NCBI RefSeq assembly: GCF_020102855.1
Contig: NZ_JADHZD010000008.1
Location: forward strand, 62,001 to 126,000
Source: Nocardioides lacusdianchii
GTDB lineage: Bacteria; Actinomycetota; Actinomycetes; Propionibacteriales; Nocardioidaceae
Length of the DNA: 64,000 nucleotides
Direction: 5' to 3'
Numbering within the stretch: the first letter of the stretch is position 1; each line of letters starts with the position of its first letter. Under the pieces are notes generated by a model that worked only from the letters and a program-made list of their open reading frames with translations, searched no databases and was not told the origin of the DNA. Below, piece by piece: positions 54,399-64,000 of this stretch. The position numbers and the translations under genes are program-made.

Positions 54399-55385
54399 TC
54401 ACTCTTCCTCAGCCAGCATCTCCGGGGTCAGCGACGCCTCGGTGTCGGGGATGCCGAGCTCCTCGGCGCGCTTGTCCGCCATCGCGAGCAGCCGGCGGAT
54501 CCGCCCGGCGATCGCGTCCTTGGTCAGGACCGGGTCGTGCAGCTGGCCGAGCTCCTCGAGCGAGGCCTGCTTGTGCTCGAGGCGGAGGTGGCCGGCCTGG
54601 CGCAGGTGGTCGGGGATCTCCTCGCCGAGGATCTCCAGCGCGCGCTCCACGCGGGCGCCCGCGGCAACCGCTGCCCGGGCGGACCGGCGAAGGTTGGCGT
54701 CGTCGAAGTTGGCCAGGCGGTTGGCGGTGGCGCGGACCTCGCGGCGCATCCGTCGCTCCTCCCACGCCATCAGCGACTCGTGGGCGCCGAGCCGGGTGAG
54801 CAGGGCCCCGATGGCGTCGCCGTCACGGATCACGACCCGGTCCACGCCGCGCACCTCGCGCGCCTTCGCGGAGATGCCGAGGCGGCGGGCGACGCCGACG
54901 ATCGCGAGCGCGGCCTCCGGGCCGGGGCAGGTGATCTCCAGCGACGACGAACGACCGGGCTCGGTCAGGGACCCGTGGGCGAGGAACGCACCGCGCCACG
55001 CCGCGACGGCGTCGCAGCCGCCACCGCTGACGACGGCGGGCGGCAGGCCGCGTACGGGGCGACCGCGCTGGTCGAGCAGGCCGGTCTGGCGCGCCAGCGC
55101 CTCGCCGTCCTTGGTCACCCGCACGATGTAGCGGCTGCCCTTGCGGATGCCGTTGCCCTGCACCATGACCACGTCGGAGGGGTGGCCGTAGACCTCGGAG
55201 ATGTCCTTGCGCAGGCGCCGCGCGGCGGCTCCGGTGTCGAGCTCGGCCTCCACGACGATGCGGCCGCTCACGATGTGCAGGCCGCCTGCGAAGCGGAGCA
55301 TCGAGGCGACCTCGGCCTTGCGGCAGCAGGTCTTGGTGATCTGGGTGGAGGCGAGCTCTGCCTTCACCTGTGCCGTCATAGCCAT
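54399..55385 (-). CDS. whiA: DNA-binding protein WhiA
   Basis: A 328-residue WhiA (DUF199) protein. The N-terminal half (about 8-210) has a LAGLIDADG homing-endonuclease-like fold ([31 protein letters not shown]). The C-terminal HTH follows ([29 protein letters not shown]). In Streptomyces WhiA controls sporulation division genes; in non-sporulating relatives it affects growth and division. A CAGGAT box is seven bases before the ATG. It is downstream of yvcK. Confidence 0.95.
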   Translation of the reverse strand: MAMTAQVKAELASTQITKTCCRKAEVASMLRFAGGLHIVSGRIVVEAELDTGAAARRLRKDISEVYGHPSDVVMVQGNGIRKGSRYIVRVTKDGEALARQTGLLDQRGRPVRGLPPAVVSGGGCDAVAAWRGAFLAHGSLTEPGRSSSLEITCPGPEAALAIVGVARRLGISAKAREVRGVDRVVIRDGDAIGALLTRLGAHESLMAWEERRMRREVRATANRLANFDDANLRRSARAAVAAGARVERALEILGEEIPDHLRQAGHLRLEHKQASLEELGQLHDPVLTKDAIAGRIRRLLAMADKRAEELGIPDTEASLTPEMLAEEE

Positions 55386-55448
55386 GGGCCGAATCCTGCC
55401 ATGCTGGTCAACGACCCTCGACGGCCCGGGCGACCGGGTCTGCGCCGC

Positions 55449-56420
55449 TCAGGCCTCGTCGACGATGCGCCGGAAGGCGGCCGCGAGACGGTCCGGGTCG
55501 TGGCGCGGCTCGCCCGGCACGGCGATGTCCTCGACGACCAGTCGGGCGCCTCGCTCCGAGACCGCCTTCTCGAGGACCTCGCGCTCCCCCGCCAGCGACC
55601 CGGCGTCGACCAGCACGGCGTGCACGTTGAGGTCCGGTGCGTGCTCGAAGAGCGCCGCGAGGTGCTCCTCGGGACCGAAGCCGGTGGTCTCGCCCGCCTG
55701 CTCCTCGAGGTTGAGCACCACCACGAGACGCCCCGGCGTCTCGGCCAGTGCCCGGCGCAGGCCCGGCACCATCAGGTGCGGGATCACCGAGCTGAACCAC
55801 GACCCGGGGCCGAGCACGACCCACTCGGCGGCCAGGACAGCCTCGACCGCCTCCGCGCAGGCCTGCGGGTCCTCCGGGACCAGGGCGACCGACTCGATCT
55901 GGCCGGCGGTCGTGGCGACCTCGACCTGGCCGCGTACGACCGTGACGGCGTCCGGGGACGCCGGGTCGACGCCGCGCACGCGCGCGGTGATGTCCATCGG
56001 CGTGGTGGCCATCGGCAGCACCCGGCCGTGCGCGCCGAGCAGGCGACCGACCCAGTCGAGGCCGCGGACGTGATCACCGCCCATGAGCTCCCACAGGCCG
56101 ACGATCAGCAGGTTGCCGACGACGTGACCGTTGAGGTCCCCCTGGCCGGCGAAGCGGTGCTGGACCACGTCGGCCCAGGTGCGGCCCCACTCGTCGTCCC
56201 CGCAGAGCGCGGCGAGCGCCATCCGCAGGTCCCCGGGCGGCAGTACGCCGAACTCGCCGCGCAGGCGGCCCGACGACCCGCCGTTGTCCGCCACCGTGAC
56301 GACCGCTGTCAGGTCGTCGATCGTGAGCTCGTCGTGGAGCCGGCGCAGCGCCGACAGCGTGGCGGCCAGACCGTGGCCGCCACCGAGGGCGACCGCAGCC
56401 TGCGCGGTCTCGCGCGCCAC
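55449..56420 (-). CDS. yvcK: gluconeogenesis factor YvcK/CofD-like protein
   Basis: A 323-residue YvcK family protein. The Gly-rich N-terminus (VALGGGHGLAATLSAL), ADNGGSSGRLR, PGDLRMALAAL and LNGHVVGNLLI are family hallmarks for binding a UDP-sugar or similar nucleotide ligand. YvcK proteins link carbon metabolism to cell-wall synthesis. The GTG start lies one base after rapZ. It belongs to the uvrC-rapZ-yvcK-whiA cluster conserved in Gram-positives. Confidence 0.93.
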   Translation of the reverse strand: MARETAQAAVALGGGHGLAATLSALRRLHDELTIDDLTAVVTVADNGGSSGRLRGEFGVLPPGDLRMALAALCGDDEWGRTWADVVQHRFAGQGDLNGHVVGNLLIVGLWELMGGDHVRGLDWVGRLLGAHGRVLPMATTPMDITARVRGVDPASPDAVTVVRGQVEVATTAGQIESVALVPEDPQACAEAVEAVLAAEWVVLGPGSWFSSVIPHLMVPGLRRALAETPGRLVVVLNLEEQAGETTGFGPEEHLAALFEHAPDLNVHAVLVDAGSLAGEREVLEKAVSERGARLVVEDIAVPGEPRHDPDRLAAAFRRIVDEA

Positions 56421-56421
56421 C

Positions 56422-57291
56422 TCACTCCCTGCCGAGGTCGCGGTGCGCGGTGCGCACGTCGTAGCCCGCCTGCCGCATGAGCCCGGCGATAGCCTCGGTC
56501 ATGGCCACGCTGCGGTGCTTGCCGCCGGTGCAGCCGACGGCGACCTGCATGAAGCGCTTGCCCTCCCTCAGGTAGCCCTGGGCGACGGTCTGCAGCACGG
56601 GGAGGTACTGGTCGAGGAACGTCTCCGCGCCGGGCTGGGACAGCACGTAGGCGGACACGTCGGGGTCGCGGCCGTTCTGCGGGCGCAGCTCGGGGACCCA
56701 GTGCGGGTTGGGCAGGAACCGCATGTCGGCGACCCAGTCGGCGTCGACGGGGATGCCGTACTTGAAGCCGAAGCTGATGACGGTCACCTTCAGGCGCGTC
56801 GTCGCCGCGGTGCCGAACAGCTCGGTGATCCGGTCCTGGAGCTGGTGGACGTTGAAGTTGGACGTGTCGAGCAGCACGTCGGCGTCGCCGCGGATGTCGG
56901 CCATCGCCTCGCGCTCGCGCTGCAATCCGTGGAGCAGGCGACCGCTCCCCTGCAGCGGGTGCGGACGGCGGGCCGCCTCCTGGCGGCGTACGAGCACCTC
57001 GTCGGTGGCCTCGAGGAACAGCAGCGTCGTCGGCCGTCCGGTGACCTGCTGGTGGCGGTTGGCCTGGAGCGAGTCGAAGAACGAGCCCGAGCGCACGTCG
57101 ACGACCACCGCGATCGGCTGGTCGATGCCGCGGCTGTCGTCGACGAGGCGTACGACGTCGCGCACCAGGGTCGGCGGGAGGTTGTCGACCACGAAGTAGC
57201 CGAGGTCCTCCAGCTCCTTGGCCGCCGTGCTCCGTCCGGCGCCGGTCATGCCGGTGACGATGACCAGCTCGCCGGGGGTCGCCTCGACCAT
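56422..57291 (-). CDS. rapZ: RapZ family nucleotide-binding protein
   Basis: A 289-residue RapZ. The P-loop GMTGAGRST (14-22) has Arg in place of the usual Lys, a variant seen in actinobacterial RapZ. The C-terminal domain ends with FMQVAVGCTGGKHRSV. In E. coli RapZ guides RNase E to GlmZ; no such RNA is evident here, so the role may differ. Its ATG directly follows the uvrC TGA with no gap. Confidence 0.93.
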   Translation of the reverse strand: MVEATPGELVIVTGMTGAGRSTAAKELEDLGYFVVDNLPPTLVRDVVRLVDDSRGIDQPIAVVVDVRSGSFFDSLQANRHQQVTGRPTTLLFLEATDEVLVRRQEAARRPHPLQGSGRLLHGLQREREAMADIRGDADVLLDTSNFNVHQLQDRITELFGTAATTRLKVTVISFGFKYGIPVDADWVADMRFLPNPHWVPELRPQNGRDPDVSAYVLSQPGAETFLDQYLPVLQTVAQGYLREGKRFMQVAVGCTGGKHRSVAMTEAIAGLMRQAGYDVRTAHRDLGRE

Positions 57292-59283
57292 TCAGTCCTC
57301 CTCGATGAGCTCGCCGGTGGCGGTGTTGACCGCCGGCTCCCTGGGGGCAGTCTTGCGGGTCGCGTCGGCCTTCGCGACCGCTTCCTTGATCGCCGCAGCC
57401 GTGCGCGGGCCGATGCCGGGGACGAGCGCGATCGCATCGGGCTCGGCCTCGCGCAGCTTCTTCAGCGACCCGAAGTGCTTGAGCAGCGTCTTGCGCCGGA
57501 CCTCGCCGAGGCCGGGCACGTCGTCGAGCATGCTCTCCACCATCGACTTGGACCGCCGGCCGCGGTGGTGGTTGATGGCGAAGCGGTGGGCCTCGTCGCG
57601 GATCCGCTGGAGGAGGTAGAGGCCCTCGCTGGTGCGGGCCATGATGACGGGGTCCTCCTCCCCCGGCAGCCACACCTCCTCGAGCCGCTTGGCCAGCCCG
57701 CAGACGGGGATGTCGGTGACGCCGAGCTCGGCCAGCGCCTGCTGGGCCGCGGCGACCTGCGGCGGGCCGCCGTCGACGACGACGAGCGAGGGCGCGTAGG
57801 CGAACTTCCGTGGCCGACCCGTCTCCGGATCGACGAGCATCGGACCGGAGTCGGTCGACACCGTCTCGCTCCGCGCCTGCTCGTCGAGCAGCCGCTTGAA
57901 GCGCCGGGTGATGACCTCGTGCATCGACGCCACGTCGTTCTGGCCGTCGACGCCGCGGATCACGAACCGCCGGTACTCAGACTTGCGCGACAACCCGTCC
58001 TCGAAGACGACCATCGACGCGACGACCTCGGTGCCCTGGAGGTTGGACACGTCGTAGCACTCGATGCGCAGCGGTACCTCGTCGAGCGCGAGGGCCTGCT
58101 GGATCTCCTCGAGCGCGCGGTTGCGGGTGGTGAGGTCGCTGGCGCGCTTGGTCTTGTGGAGCGCGAGCGCCTGCGCGGCGTTGCTCGCGACGGTCTCCTG
58201 GAGGTCGCGCTTGTCGCCGCGCTGCGGCACCCGGATCGCGACCCGGCTGCCGCGCCGCTCGGTGAGCAGCTCCTCCATCACCGTGTGGTCCGGCGGCAGC
58301 GCCGGCACCAGCACCTCGCGCGGGATCGTGTCGCCCGCGTCGGGGTCGGCGCCGCCGTAGAGCTGCAGCAGGAACTCCTGCACCAGGCCGGCGGTGTCGC
58401 TGTCGTCGGAGCGGTCGGCCACCCAGCCCCGCTGGCCGCGGATGCGCCCGCCGCGGACGTAGAAGATCTGCACGGCCACCTCGAGCGGGTCCTCGGCCAG
58501 CGCGATCACGTCGGCGTCGGTGCCGTCGCCCAGCACCACCGCCTGCTTCTCCAGCGCCTTGGTCAGCGCGCCGAGGTCGTCACGGAGCCGCGCGGCCTTC
58601 TCGAAGTCCAGCGCCTCCGAGGCGGCGTACATCTCGCGCTCGAGGCGCTTGGTGAAGGCGGTCGTGCTCCCGGCCATGAAGTCGCAGAAGTCGTCGACGA
58701 TCTCGCGGTGCTCCTCCGGCGTCACGCTGCCGACGCACGGGGCCGAGCACTTGTCGATGTAGCCCAGGAGGCACGGGCGCCCGATCTGCGCGGACCGCTT
58801 GAAGACGCCGTTGCTGCACGAGCGCATCGGGAAGACCCGCAGCAGCAGGTCGACGGTCTCGCGGATCGCCCAGGCGTGGCTGTAGGGGCCGAAGTAGCGG
58901 GTGCCCTTGCGCTTGGCCCCGCGCCCGACCATCACGCGCGGGAACTCCTCGCCCACGGTGACCGCGAGCCAGGGGTAGGACTTGTCGTCGCGGTACTTGA
59001 CGTTGAAGCGCGGGTCGAACTCCTTGATCCAGCTGTACTCCAGCTGGAGCGCCTCGACCTCGGTGTCGACGACCGTCCACTCGACGCTGGCGCCGGTGGT
59101 CACCATGGACGCGGTGCGGGGGTGGAGGTTGCCGATGTCCTGGAAGTACGACGACAGGCGCGGGCGCAGGCTCTTGGCCTTGCCGACGTAGATCACGCGA
59201 CCCTTGGCGTCCCGGAACCGGTAGACCCCCGGCTTGGTCGGGATCGACCCCGGCGCGGGTCGATAGGTGCTCGGGTTGGCCAC
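57292..59283 (-). CDS. uvrC: excinuclease ABC subunit UvrC
   Basis: Dual-incision nuclease of nucleotide excision repair, 663 residues. The GIY-YIG domain is at about 17-95 ([20 protein letters not shown]). The Cys-rich middle has CSNGVFKRS and [16 protein letters not shown], and the UvrB-binding helix is [14 protein letters not shown] ([16 protein letters not shown]). The RNase H-like domain has [19 protein letters not shown], and two C-terminal HhH motifs end the chain. The GTG start has TAGGGT six bases upstream. It heads the uvrC-rapZ-yvcK-whiA unit. Confidence 0.95.
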   Translation of the reverse strand: MANPSTYRPAPGSIPTKPGVYRFRDAKGRVIYVGKAKSLRPRLSSYFQDIGNLHPRTASMVTTGASVEWTVVDTEVEALQLEYSWIKEFDPRFNVKYRDDKSYPWLAVTVGEEFPRVMVGRGAKRKGTRYFGPYSHAWAIRETVDLLLRVFPMRSCSNGVFKRSAQIGRPCLLGYIDKCSAPCVGSVTPEEHREIVDDFCDFMAGSTTAFTKRLEREMYAASEALDFEKAARLRDDLGALTKALEKQAVVLGDGTDADVIALAEDPLEVAVQIFYVRGGRIRGQRGWVADRSDDSDTAGLVQEFLLQLYGGADPDAGDTIPREVLVPALPPDHTVMEELLTERRGSRVAIRVPQRGDKRDLQETVASNAAQALALHKTKRASDLTTRNRALEEIQQALALDEVPLRIECYDVSNLQGTEVVASMVVFEDGLSRKSEYRRFVIRGVDGQNDVASMHEVITRRFKRLLDEQARSETVSTDSGPMLVDPETGRPRKFAYAPSLVVVDGGPPQVAAAQQALAELGVTDIPVCGLAKRLEEVWLPGEEDPVIMARTSEGLYLLQRIRDEAHRFAINHHRGRRSKSMVESMLDDVPGLGEVRRKTLLKHFGSLKKLREAEPDAIALVPGIGPRTAAAIKEAVAKADATRKTAPREPAVNTATGELIEED

Positions 59284-59326
59284 CCGTCAACCCTACGGGC
59301 GGCCCCCGACAGTCGTGACAGGCCGG

Positions 59327-59797
59327 TCAGGCGCGGGTGATGGAGTCCCCGTCGACGGTGATCTCCACGGCGGCCAGTGCGGCCGTGGCCGGACCGCCGA
59401 GCGGCGAGCCGTCCTCGAGGGAGAACCGGCTGGCGTGGCACGGGCAGGGGATCTCGCCGTCGCTGCTGGTCTCGACGAGGCAGCCCTGGTGGGTGCAGAC
59501 GGCGGTGAAGGCCTTGAAGTCGCCCTCGGTGGGCTGGGTGATCACGACCTTGGCGTCGGGGACCACCAGGCACCCGTTCACCGGTACGTCGGCGGCGCTG
59601 GCGAGGACCGCGCCGCCGGCAGCGGCCCCTCCCTCCTCGGAAGGGGACGACGACGCGTCCGGGGTGTCGGAGCCGGAGGAGGTGGCGGGGTCGGTGGCCG
59701 AGGTGTCCGAGTCGTCACCGCACGCGGCGAGGAGCGGGACACCCACGGCGACGGCGGCGGAGCCGGACAGGGCGCGACGTCTGTTGATGGCGGTCAT
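59327..59797 (-). CDS. exported Rieske (2Fe-2S) lipoprotein
   Basis: 156 residues. The N-terminus has a twin-arginine motif (NRRRALSG), a hydrophobic core and a lipobox (LLAACG), so it is likely Tat-exported and lipid-anchored. A Ser/Thr/Asp-rich linker (about 30-60) is followed by a Rieske domain with C-x-H in VCTHQGC and C-x2-H in CPCHASRF, complete for one [2Fe-2S] cluster. The ATG has TAGCCT eight bases upstream. The partner is unknown. Confidence 0.88.
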   Translation of the reverse strand: MTAINRRRALSGSAAVAVGVPLLAACGDDSDTSATDPATSSGSDTPDASSSPSEEGGAAAGGAVLASAADVPVNGCLVVPDAKVVITQPTEGDFKAFTAVCTHQGCLVETSSDGEIPCPCHASRFSLEDGSPLGGPATAALAAVEITVDGDSITRA

Positions 59798-59841
59798 GCG
59801 GCCAGAGGCTAGCCAGCGCACCTGTGAGAATGCTGTGACGA

Positions 59842-62800
59842 CTACTTCTTCGCCGCGGCCTTCCGGGGTGCTGCCTTCTTCGCCGTGGCCTTCGTGGCGG
59901 CCGCCTTCTTCGCGGGCTTCTTGGCCGCCGCCGTCTTCTTCGTCGTCCTGCCGGCCGGCGCCGAGGTGGCTGCAGCCGCGCGTCGCGGCTTGCCCGGCTG
60001 CTCGGCCCCACGGCCCTCGAGGATCGGACGCAGGAAGGTGCCGGTGTGGCTCGCCTCGACCACCGCGACCTCCTCCGGAGTGCCCTCCGCGACGACGGTG
60101 CCGCCGCGCGAGCCGCCCTCGGGACCCATGTCGATGAGCCAGTCGGCAGTCTTGATGACGTCGAGGTTGTGCTCGATCACCAGGACCGTGTTGCCCTTGT
60201 CGACCAGGCCGGACAGCACGTGGAGCAGCTTGCGGATGTCCTCGAAGTGCAGGCCCGTCGTGGGCTCGTCGAGGACGTAGACGGTGCGGCCGGTCGAGCG
60301 CTTCTGCAGCTCGCTGGCGAGCTTGACGCGCTGCGCCTCGCCGCCCGACAGGGTCGTCGCGGGCTGGCCGAGGCGGACGTAGCCGAGGCCGACCTCCTGG
60401 AGGGTGTTCATGTGGCGGGAGATGGCCGGCACCGCGGCGAAGAAGTCCGCGGCCTCCTCGATCGGCATGTCGAGGACCTCGGCGATGGTCTTGCCCTTGT
60501 AGTGGACCTCGAGCGTCTCGCGGTTGTAGCGCGCGCCGTGGCACACCTCGCAGGGGACGTAGACGTCCGGCAGGAAGTTCATCTCGATCTTGATCGTGCC
60601 GTCGCCCGAGCACGCCTCGCAGCGCCCGCCCTTGACGTTGAAGGAGAACCGGCCCTGGAGGTACCCGCGCATCTTGGCCTCCGGGGTGGAGGCGAAGAGC
60701 TTGCGGACGTGGTCGAAGACGCCGGTGTAGGTCGCCGGGTTGGACCGGGGGGTGCGACCGATCGGCGACTGGTCGACGTGGATCACCTTGTCGACGTGCT
60801 CGAGGCCGGTGATCTTCGTGTGCCGCCCCGGGACCGTGCGGGCGTTGTAGATCTGCTTGGCCAGCGAGGTGTAGAGGATGTCGTTGACCAGCGTGGACTT
60901 GCCCGAGCCGGAAACGCCGGTGACGGCGGTGAAGACGCCCAGCGGGAAGCTGACGTCGACGTCCTGGAGGTTGTGCTCGCGGGCTCCGTGGACCGTGAGC
61001 TCACGGCCGACGGTGCGCGGGCGGCGTACGGCGGGGACGGGGATCTCGCGACGGCCGGAGAGGTACTGGCCGGTCATCGAGTCGGGGTGCTTGAGCAGGT
61101 CCTCGACCGAACCCGAGTGGACGACCTGGCCGCCGTGCTCGCCGGCGCCGGGGCCGATGTCGACGACCCAGTCGGCGACGCGGACGGTGTCCTCGTCGTG
61201 CTCGACGACGATGAGGGTGTTGCCGAGGTCCTTCAGCCGCAGGAGGGTCTCGATGAGGCGCTTGTTGTCGCGCTGGTGCAGGCCGATGGACGGCTCGTCG
61301 AGGACGTAGAGGACACCGACGAGGCCCGCGCCGATCTGCGTGGCGAGGCGGATCCGCTGCGCCTCACCGCCCGACAGCGACCCGCTGGGCCTGTCGAGGG
61401 AGAGGTAGTCGAGGCCGACGTCGAGGAGGAACTGCAGGCGCTCCTGGATCTCCTTGAGCACCCGCTCGCCGATCTGGCGCTCGCGCACCGACAGGTCGAC
61501 GGTGCGGAGGTAGTGGGCGGCCTCGTTGATCGGCAGCGCGCAGACCTCGGCGATGTTCTTGCCGCCCTGGTCGCGGGCGCCGAGGGTGACCGACACCGAG
61601 ACCGGCTTGAGGCGCGAGCCCTGGCAGGCCGGGCACGGCACCTCGCGCATGAAGCCCTCGAAGCGCTCGCGGCTGGTGTCGGACTCGGCCTCGCGGTGCC
61701 GGCGCTCCACGTAGGGGCGTACGCCCTCGAAGGCGGCGTAGAAGGCCCGCTGGCGGCCGTAGCGGTTCTTGGTGACGACGTGGACCTTGGTCGAGTGGCC
61801 CTCGAGCAGCGACGTGCGCTGCTTGGGGGTCAACTGGTCCCACGGGGTGTTGAGGTCGAAGCCGAGCTCCTCGCCGAGCGCGTTGATCAGGCGGAGGAAA
61901 TAGTCGGCGACGTGGGCGCCGCTCCACGGCGCGATGGCGCCCTCGCCCAGCGTGGCGCCGGTGTCGGGGACCACCAGCTCGGGGTCGACCTCCATCTTGG
62001 TGCCGAGGCCTGAGCAGACCGTGCACGCGCCGAAGGGCGAGTTGAACGAGAAGGAGCGCGGCTCGAGGTCGTCGGTGTCGATGGTGTGGTCGTTGGGGCA
62101 GGCCATCTTCTCGGAGAACTTCATCTCCCGGCCCGGGTCCTTGGCGTCGAGGTCGACGAAGTCGAAGACCACGAGGCCGCCGGCGAGCCCGAGCGCGGTC
62201 TCGACCGAGTCGGTCAGGCGGCGCTTCGACGACTCCTTGACCGCGAGGCGGTCGACGACGACCTCGATCGTGTGCTTGAGCTTCTTGTCGAGCGTCGGCG
62301 GCTCGTCGAGGGAGTGGGTCTCGCCGTCCACACGGGCGCGGCTGAAGCCCTGCTGCTGGAGCTGGCGGAACAGCTCGACGTACTCGCCCTTGCGGCCCCG
62401 GATGACCGGCGCGAGGACCTGGAAGCGCCGACCGTCCTCGAGGCCGAGGATGCGGTCGACGATCTGCTGCGGGGTCTGGCGCTCGATCGGCGCGCCGCAG
62501 GTGGGGCAGTGGGCGCGGCCGGCGCGGGCGTACAGCAGACGGAGGTAGTCGTAGACCTCGGTGATGGTGCCGACGGTCGAGCGCGGGTTCTTCGACGTGG
62601 ACTTCTGGTCGATGCTGACCGCGGGGCTCAGGCCCTCGATGAAGTCGACGTCGGGCTTGTCCATCTGGCCGAGGAATTGGCGCGCGTAGGCCGACAGGGA
62701 CTCGACGTAGCGGCGCTGGCCCTCGGCGAAGATGGTGTCGAAGGCGAGGCTGGACTTGCCGGACCCGGACAGGCCGGTGAAGACGATGAGCGCGTCGCGC

Positions 62801-62868
62801 GGCAGGTCGAGCGAGACGTCCTTGAGGTTGTGCTCGCGAGCGCCCCGGATGATGAGCTGGTCGGTCAC
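59842..62868 (-). CDS. uvrA: excinuclease ABC subunit UvrA with Lys/Ala-rich tail
   Basis: DNA damage recognition ATPase, 1008 residues. The first ATP site is GLSGSGKSS, the first zinc module HCPTCGAPI, the second zinc region EACSGDG...CEVCHGARY, and the second ATP site [17 protein letters not shown] occurs twice. The last 35-40 residues are almost only Lys, Ala, Thr, Arg and Pro (for example [14 protein letters not shown]), resembling the tail of histone H1 or HU-like actinobacterial proteins. UvrA normally lacks this. The GTG start at 62868 has GAGGACATCC upstream; longer in-frame extension is not supported. Confidence 0.95.
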   Translation of the reverse strand: MTDQLIIRGAREHNLKDVSLDLPRDALIVFTGLSGSGKSSLAFDTIFAEGQRRYVESLSAYARQFLGQMDKPDVDFIEGLSPAVSIDQKSTSKNPRSTVGTITEVYDYLRLLYARAGRAHCPTCGAPIERQTPQQIVDRILGLEDGRRFQVLAPVIRGRKGEYVELFRQLQQQGFSRARVDGETHSLDEPPTLDKKLKHTIEVVVDRLAVKESSKRRLTDSVETALGLAGGLVVFDFVDLDAKDPGREMKFSEKMACPNDHTIDTDDLEPRSFSFNSPFGACTVCSGLGTKMEVDPELVVPDTGATLGEGAIAPWSGAHVADYFLRLINALGEELGFDLNTPWDQLTPKQRTSLLEGHSTKVHVVTKNRYGRQRAFYAAFEGVRPYVERRHREAESDTSRERFEGFMREVPCPACQGSRLKPVSVSVTLGARDQGGKNIAEVCALPINEAAHYLRTVDLSVRERQIGERVLKEIQERLQFLLDVGLDYLSLDRPSGSLSGGEAQRIRLATQIGAGLVGVLYVLDEPSIGLHQRDNKRLIETLLRLKDLGNTLIVVEHDEDTVRVADWVVDIGPGAGEHGGQVVHSGSVEDLLKHPDSMTGQYLSGRREIPVPAVRRPRTVGRELTVHGAREHNLQDVDVSFPLGVFTAVTGVSGSGKSTLVNDILYTSLAKQIYNARTVPGRHTKITGLEHVDKVIHVDQSPIGRTPRSNPATYTGVFDHVRKLFASTPEAKMRGYLQGRFSFNVKGGRCEACSGDGTIKIEMNFLPDVYVPCEVCHGARYNRETLEVHYKGKTIAEVLDMPIEEAADFFAAVPAISRHMNTLQEVGLGYVRLGQPATTLSGGEAQRVKLASELQKRSTGRTVYVLDEPTTGLHFEDIRKLLHVLSGLVDKGNTVLVIEHNLDVIKTADWLIDMGPEGGSRGGTVVAEGTPEEVAVVEASHTGTFLRPILEGRGAEQPGKPRRAAAATSAPAGRTTKKTAAAKKPAKKAAATKATAKKAAPRKAAAKK

Positions 62869-63040
62869 GGATGTCCTCGTCGGTCCTCGTGGCGGGCAGG
62901 TCGGTGGAGTCGAACACATGTTCGTCTCGACGGCGCCCGCGGTCAAGCCGACGCACCGTTCCACCTTCTCACGCGGCACCCACACCGCCCCGATCGTCCA
63001 CCCACGGGGGTGGGTGCCGCAGAGGTGGCACGATGGCCCC

Positions 63041-63745
63041 GTGACCGACTCCGCGGCCCGGGCCGCCGACCTGATCACGGACGCCGACCGGGCGCTCGTC
63101 CGGACCGTCGACCGCCTCGACGAGGCGGCGTACGCCGAGCCGTCGCTGCTGCCGGGCTGGACCCGCGCCCACGTCGTGGCCCACCTCGCGCTCAACGCCG
63201 AGGGACTCGCGGGCGTCCTCCACGGGGCGCACATCGGAGAGCCGCAGCCGATGTACGCCTCCCCCGAGGGCCGCGACTCCGACATCGCCGAGCTCGCCGC
63301 CGCCGACCCCGCCGAGCTGCGCGAGCGCCTCCTCGCCGGCACCGCGACCTTCTCCGACGCGCTCGCCGCGATGCACGAGGACGACTGGGCCGGCCGCTTC
63401 GAGCGCACGCCCGGCGGACCCGACTTCGCCCTCGTCCACGTGGCGCTGATGCGGGTGCGCGAGGTGGAGATCCACCACGCCGACCTCGGCGCCGGCTACT
63501 CCCCCGTCGACTGGCCGGAGCCCTTCCGGGTCCTGCTGCTCGACTCGATGACGAAGCGCCCCTACCCGGCGCCCTTCAGCGTGCACCCCACCGACCTGGA
63601 CCGGACCTGGCACTACGGCGAGGGGACCGGGGGCGCCGTCGTCACCGGCACGTCCGCCGACCTCGGCTGGTGGCTCACCGGTCGCGGGACGGGCGAGGGG
63701 CTCGAATCCGACACGAACGACCTCCCGGAGGTGGAGTCATGGTGA
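63041..63745 (+). CDS. maleylpyruvate isomerase (mycothiol-dependent) family protein
   Basis: A 234-residue protein of the MDMPI/DinB four-helix fold. The N-terminal helix bundle has [24 protein letters not shown], the zinc/mycothiol family motif. A second His-containing region is [18 protein letters not shown]-terminal small domain follows. These proteins use mycothiol, which is consistent with an actinobacterium. The reaction is not certain because no maleylpyruvate pathway is nearby. The GTG has CACGAT six bases upstream. Confidence 0.85.
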   Translation: MTDSAARAADLITDADRALVRTVDRLDEAAYAEPSLLPGWTRAHVVAHLALNAEGLAGVLHGAHIGEPQPMYASPEGRDSDIAELAAADPAELRERLLAGTATFSDALAAMHEDDWAGRFERTPGGPDFALVHVALMRVREVEIHHADLGAGYSPVDWPEPFRVLLLDSMTKRPYPAPFSVHPTDLDRTWHYGEGTGGAVVTGTSADLGWWLTGRGTGEGLESDTNDLPEVESW

Positions 63746-64000
63746 ACGACAGCCCGACCGACTACACGGGGGACGTCTCCCCCGGCGGCGCACCCGACGT
63801 ACGCCGTGCCGGGTGCCTGACGGTGACCAAGGTCGCGGTCGATTCGGACATGTCCAACAACTGCTACCTCCTGCACTGCAGCGAGACCGACGAGCGCGTC
63901 CTCGTCGACGCCGCGGCGGAGCCCGAGCGGCTGCTCGAGCTCATCGGCGACGGTCCGCTGACCTCGATCGTCACCACCCACCAGCACTGGGACCACCACC
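63739..64000 (+). CDS. metallo-beta-lactamase fold hydrolase (partial, truncated by window end)
   Basis: The first 87 residues of an MBL-fold protein. SNNCYLLHCSETDERVLVDAAAEP forms the first strands, and TTHQHWDHH is the start of the HxHxDH metal motif. The ATG at 63739 lies seven bases inside the MDMPI gene, with GGAGG seven bases upstream; a GTG at 63742 (GTGA overlap) is the alternative. Coupled to the MDMPI gene, it may be a glyoxalase II-like hydrolase of mycothiol conjugates, which is inference. Confidence 0.82.
   Translation, partial: MVNDSPTDYTGDVSPGGAPDVRRAGCLTVTKVAVDSDMSNNCYLLHCSETDERVLVDAAAEPERLLELIGDGPLTSIVTTHQHWDHH

Overview
This window is a very GC-rich chromosome segment from an actinobacterium. 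Gene content, short names such as the mycothiol-dependent isomerase family, RbpA and WhiA, the 6C small RNA, and two dispersed palindromic repeats point to Nocardioidaceae (Nocardioides-like). That placement is inference from content and synteny, not from a database search. No prophage, insertion sequence, CRISPR array, rRNA or tRNA gene was seen. Genes are packed tightly, and no gene-free stretch exceeds about 240 bases.

Layout. 0-12.3 kb: an ABC ATPase fragment, serB, a PrmC-like methyltransferase coupled to sixA, then a cyanophycin locus (cphB-cphA-cupin). Facing it, across two tandem palindromic elements, is a second CphA-like ligase that has lost the ATP-grasp domain. Next come a secreted GYWKNH protein and the fabG-fabI (mabA-inhA type) pair. 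12.3-27.7 kb: dodecin, DUF3099, a 6C-like small RNA, a teichoic-acid type glycerophosphotransferase, moaA, SURF1, an ABC exporter, a crotonase, an ABC-F protein, a zinc metallopeptidase, a VLRF1-type release factor, a NYN nuclease and small enzymes. 27.9-34.6 kb: a complete suf operon, transcribed right to left as sufR-sufB-sufD-Rieske ferredoxin-sufC-sufS-sufU-sufT. 34.7-41.1 kb: a LamG-like secreted protein, two ABC ATPase/permease pairs and the heme A genes ctaA and ctaB. 41.3-49.4 kb: the pentose phosphate/glucose-6-phosphate operon tkt-tal-pgi-zwf-opcA-pgl. 49.4-50.6 kb: an accessory AbiEi-like gene bracketed by inverted repeats. 50.6-62.9 kb: rbpA, secG, tpiA-pgk-gap, whiA-yvcK-rapZ-uvrC, a Rieske lipoprotein and uvrA. 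The window ends with an MDMPI-family protein and the start of a metallo-beta-lactamase fold gene.

From suf to uvrC the order resembles the Mycobacterium tuberculosis Rv1420-Rv1466 region as I recall it. The LamG gene, the extra ABC pair, pgi and the AbiEi-like gene would be local additions.

How genes work together: cphA makes and cphB degrades a nitrogen-rich reserve polymer. The suf genes supply Fe-S clusters, for example to moaA and the Rieske proteins. ctaA, ctaB and SURF1 serve cytochrome c oxidase assembly. The tkt operon and the tpiA-pgk-gap operon cover central carbon flux, and yvcK/rapZ/whiA sit downstream in a conserved growth-control cluster.

A recurring signal is a TANNNT-type -10 box 6-7 bases before the start codon of genes that head transcription units. 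This implies that leaderless mRNAs are common here. Genes inside operons instead use Shine-Dalgarno sites or ATGA/GTGA/TGATG overlaps.
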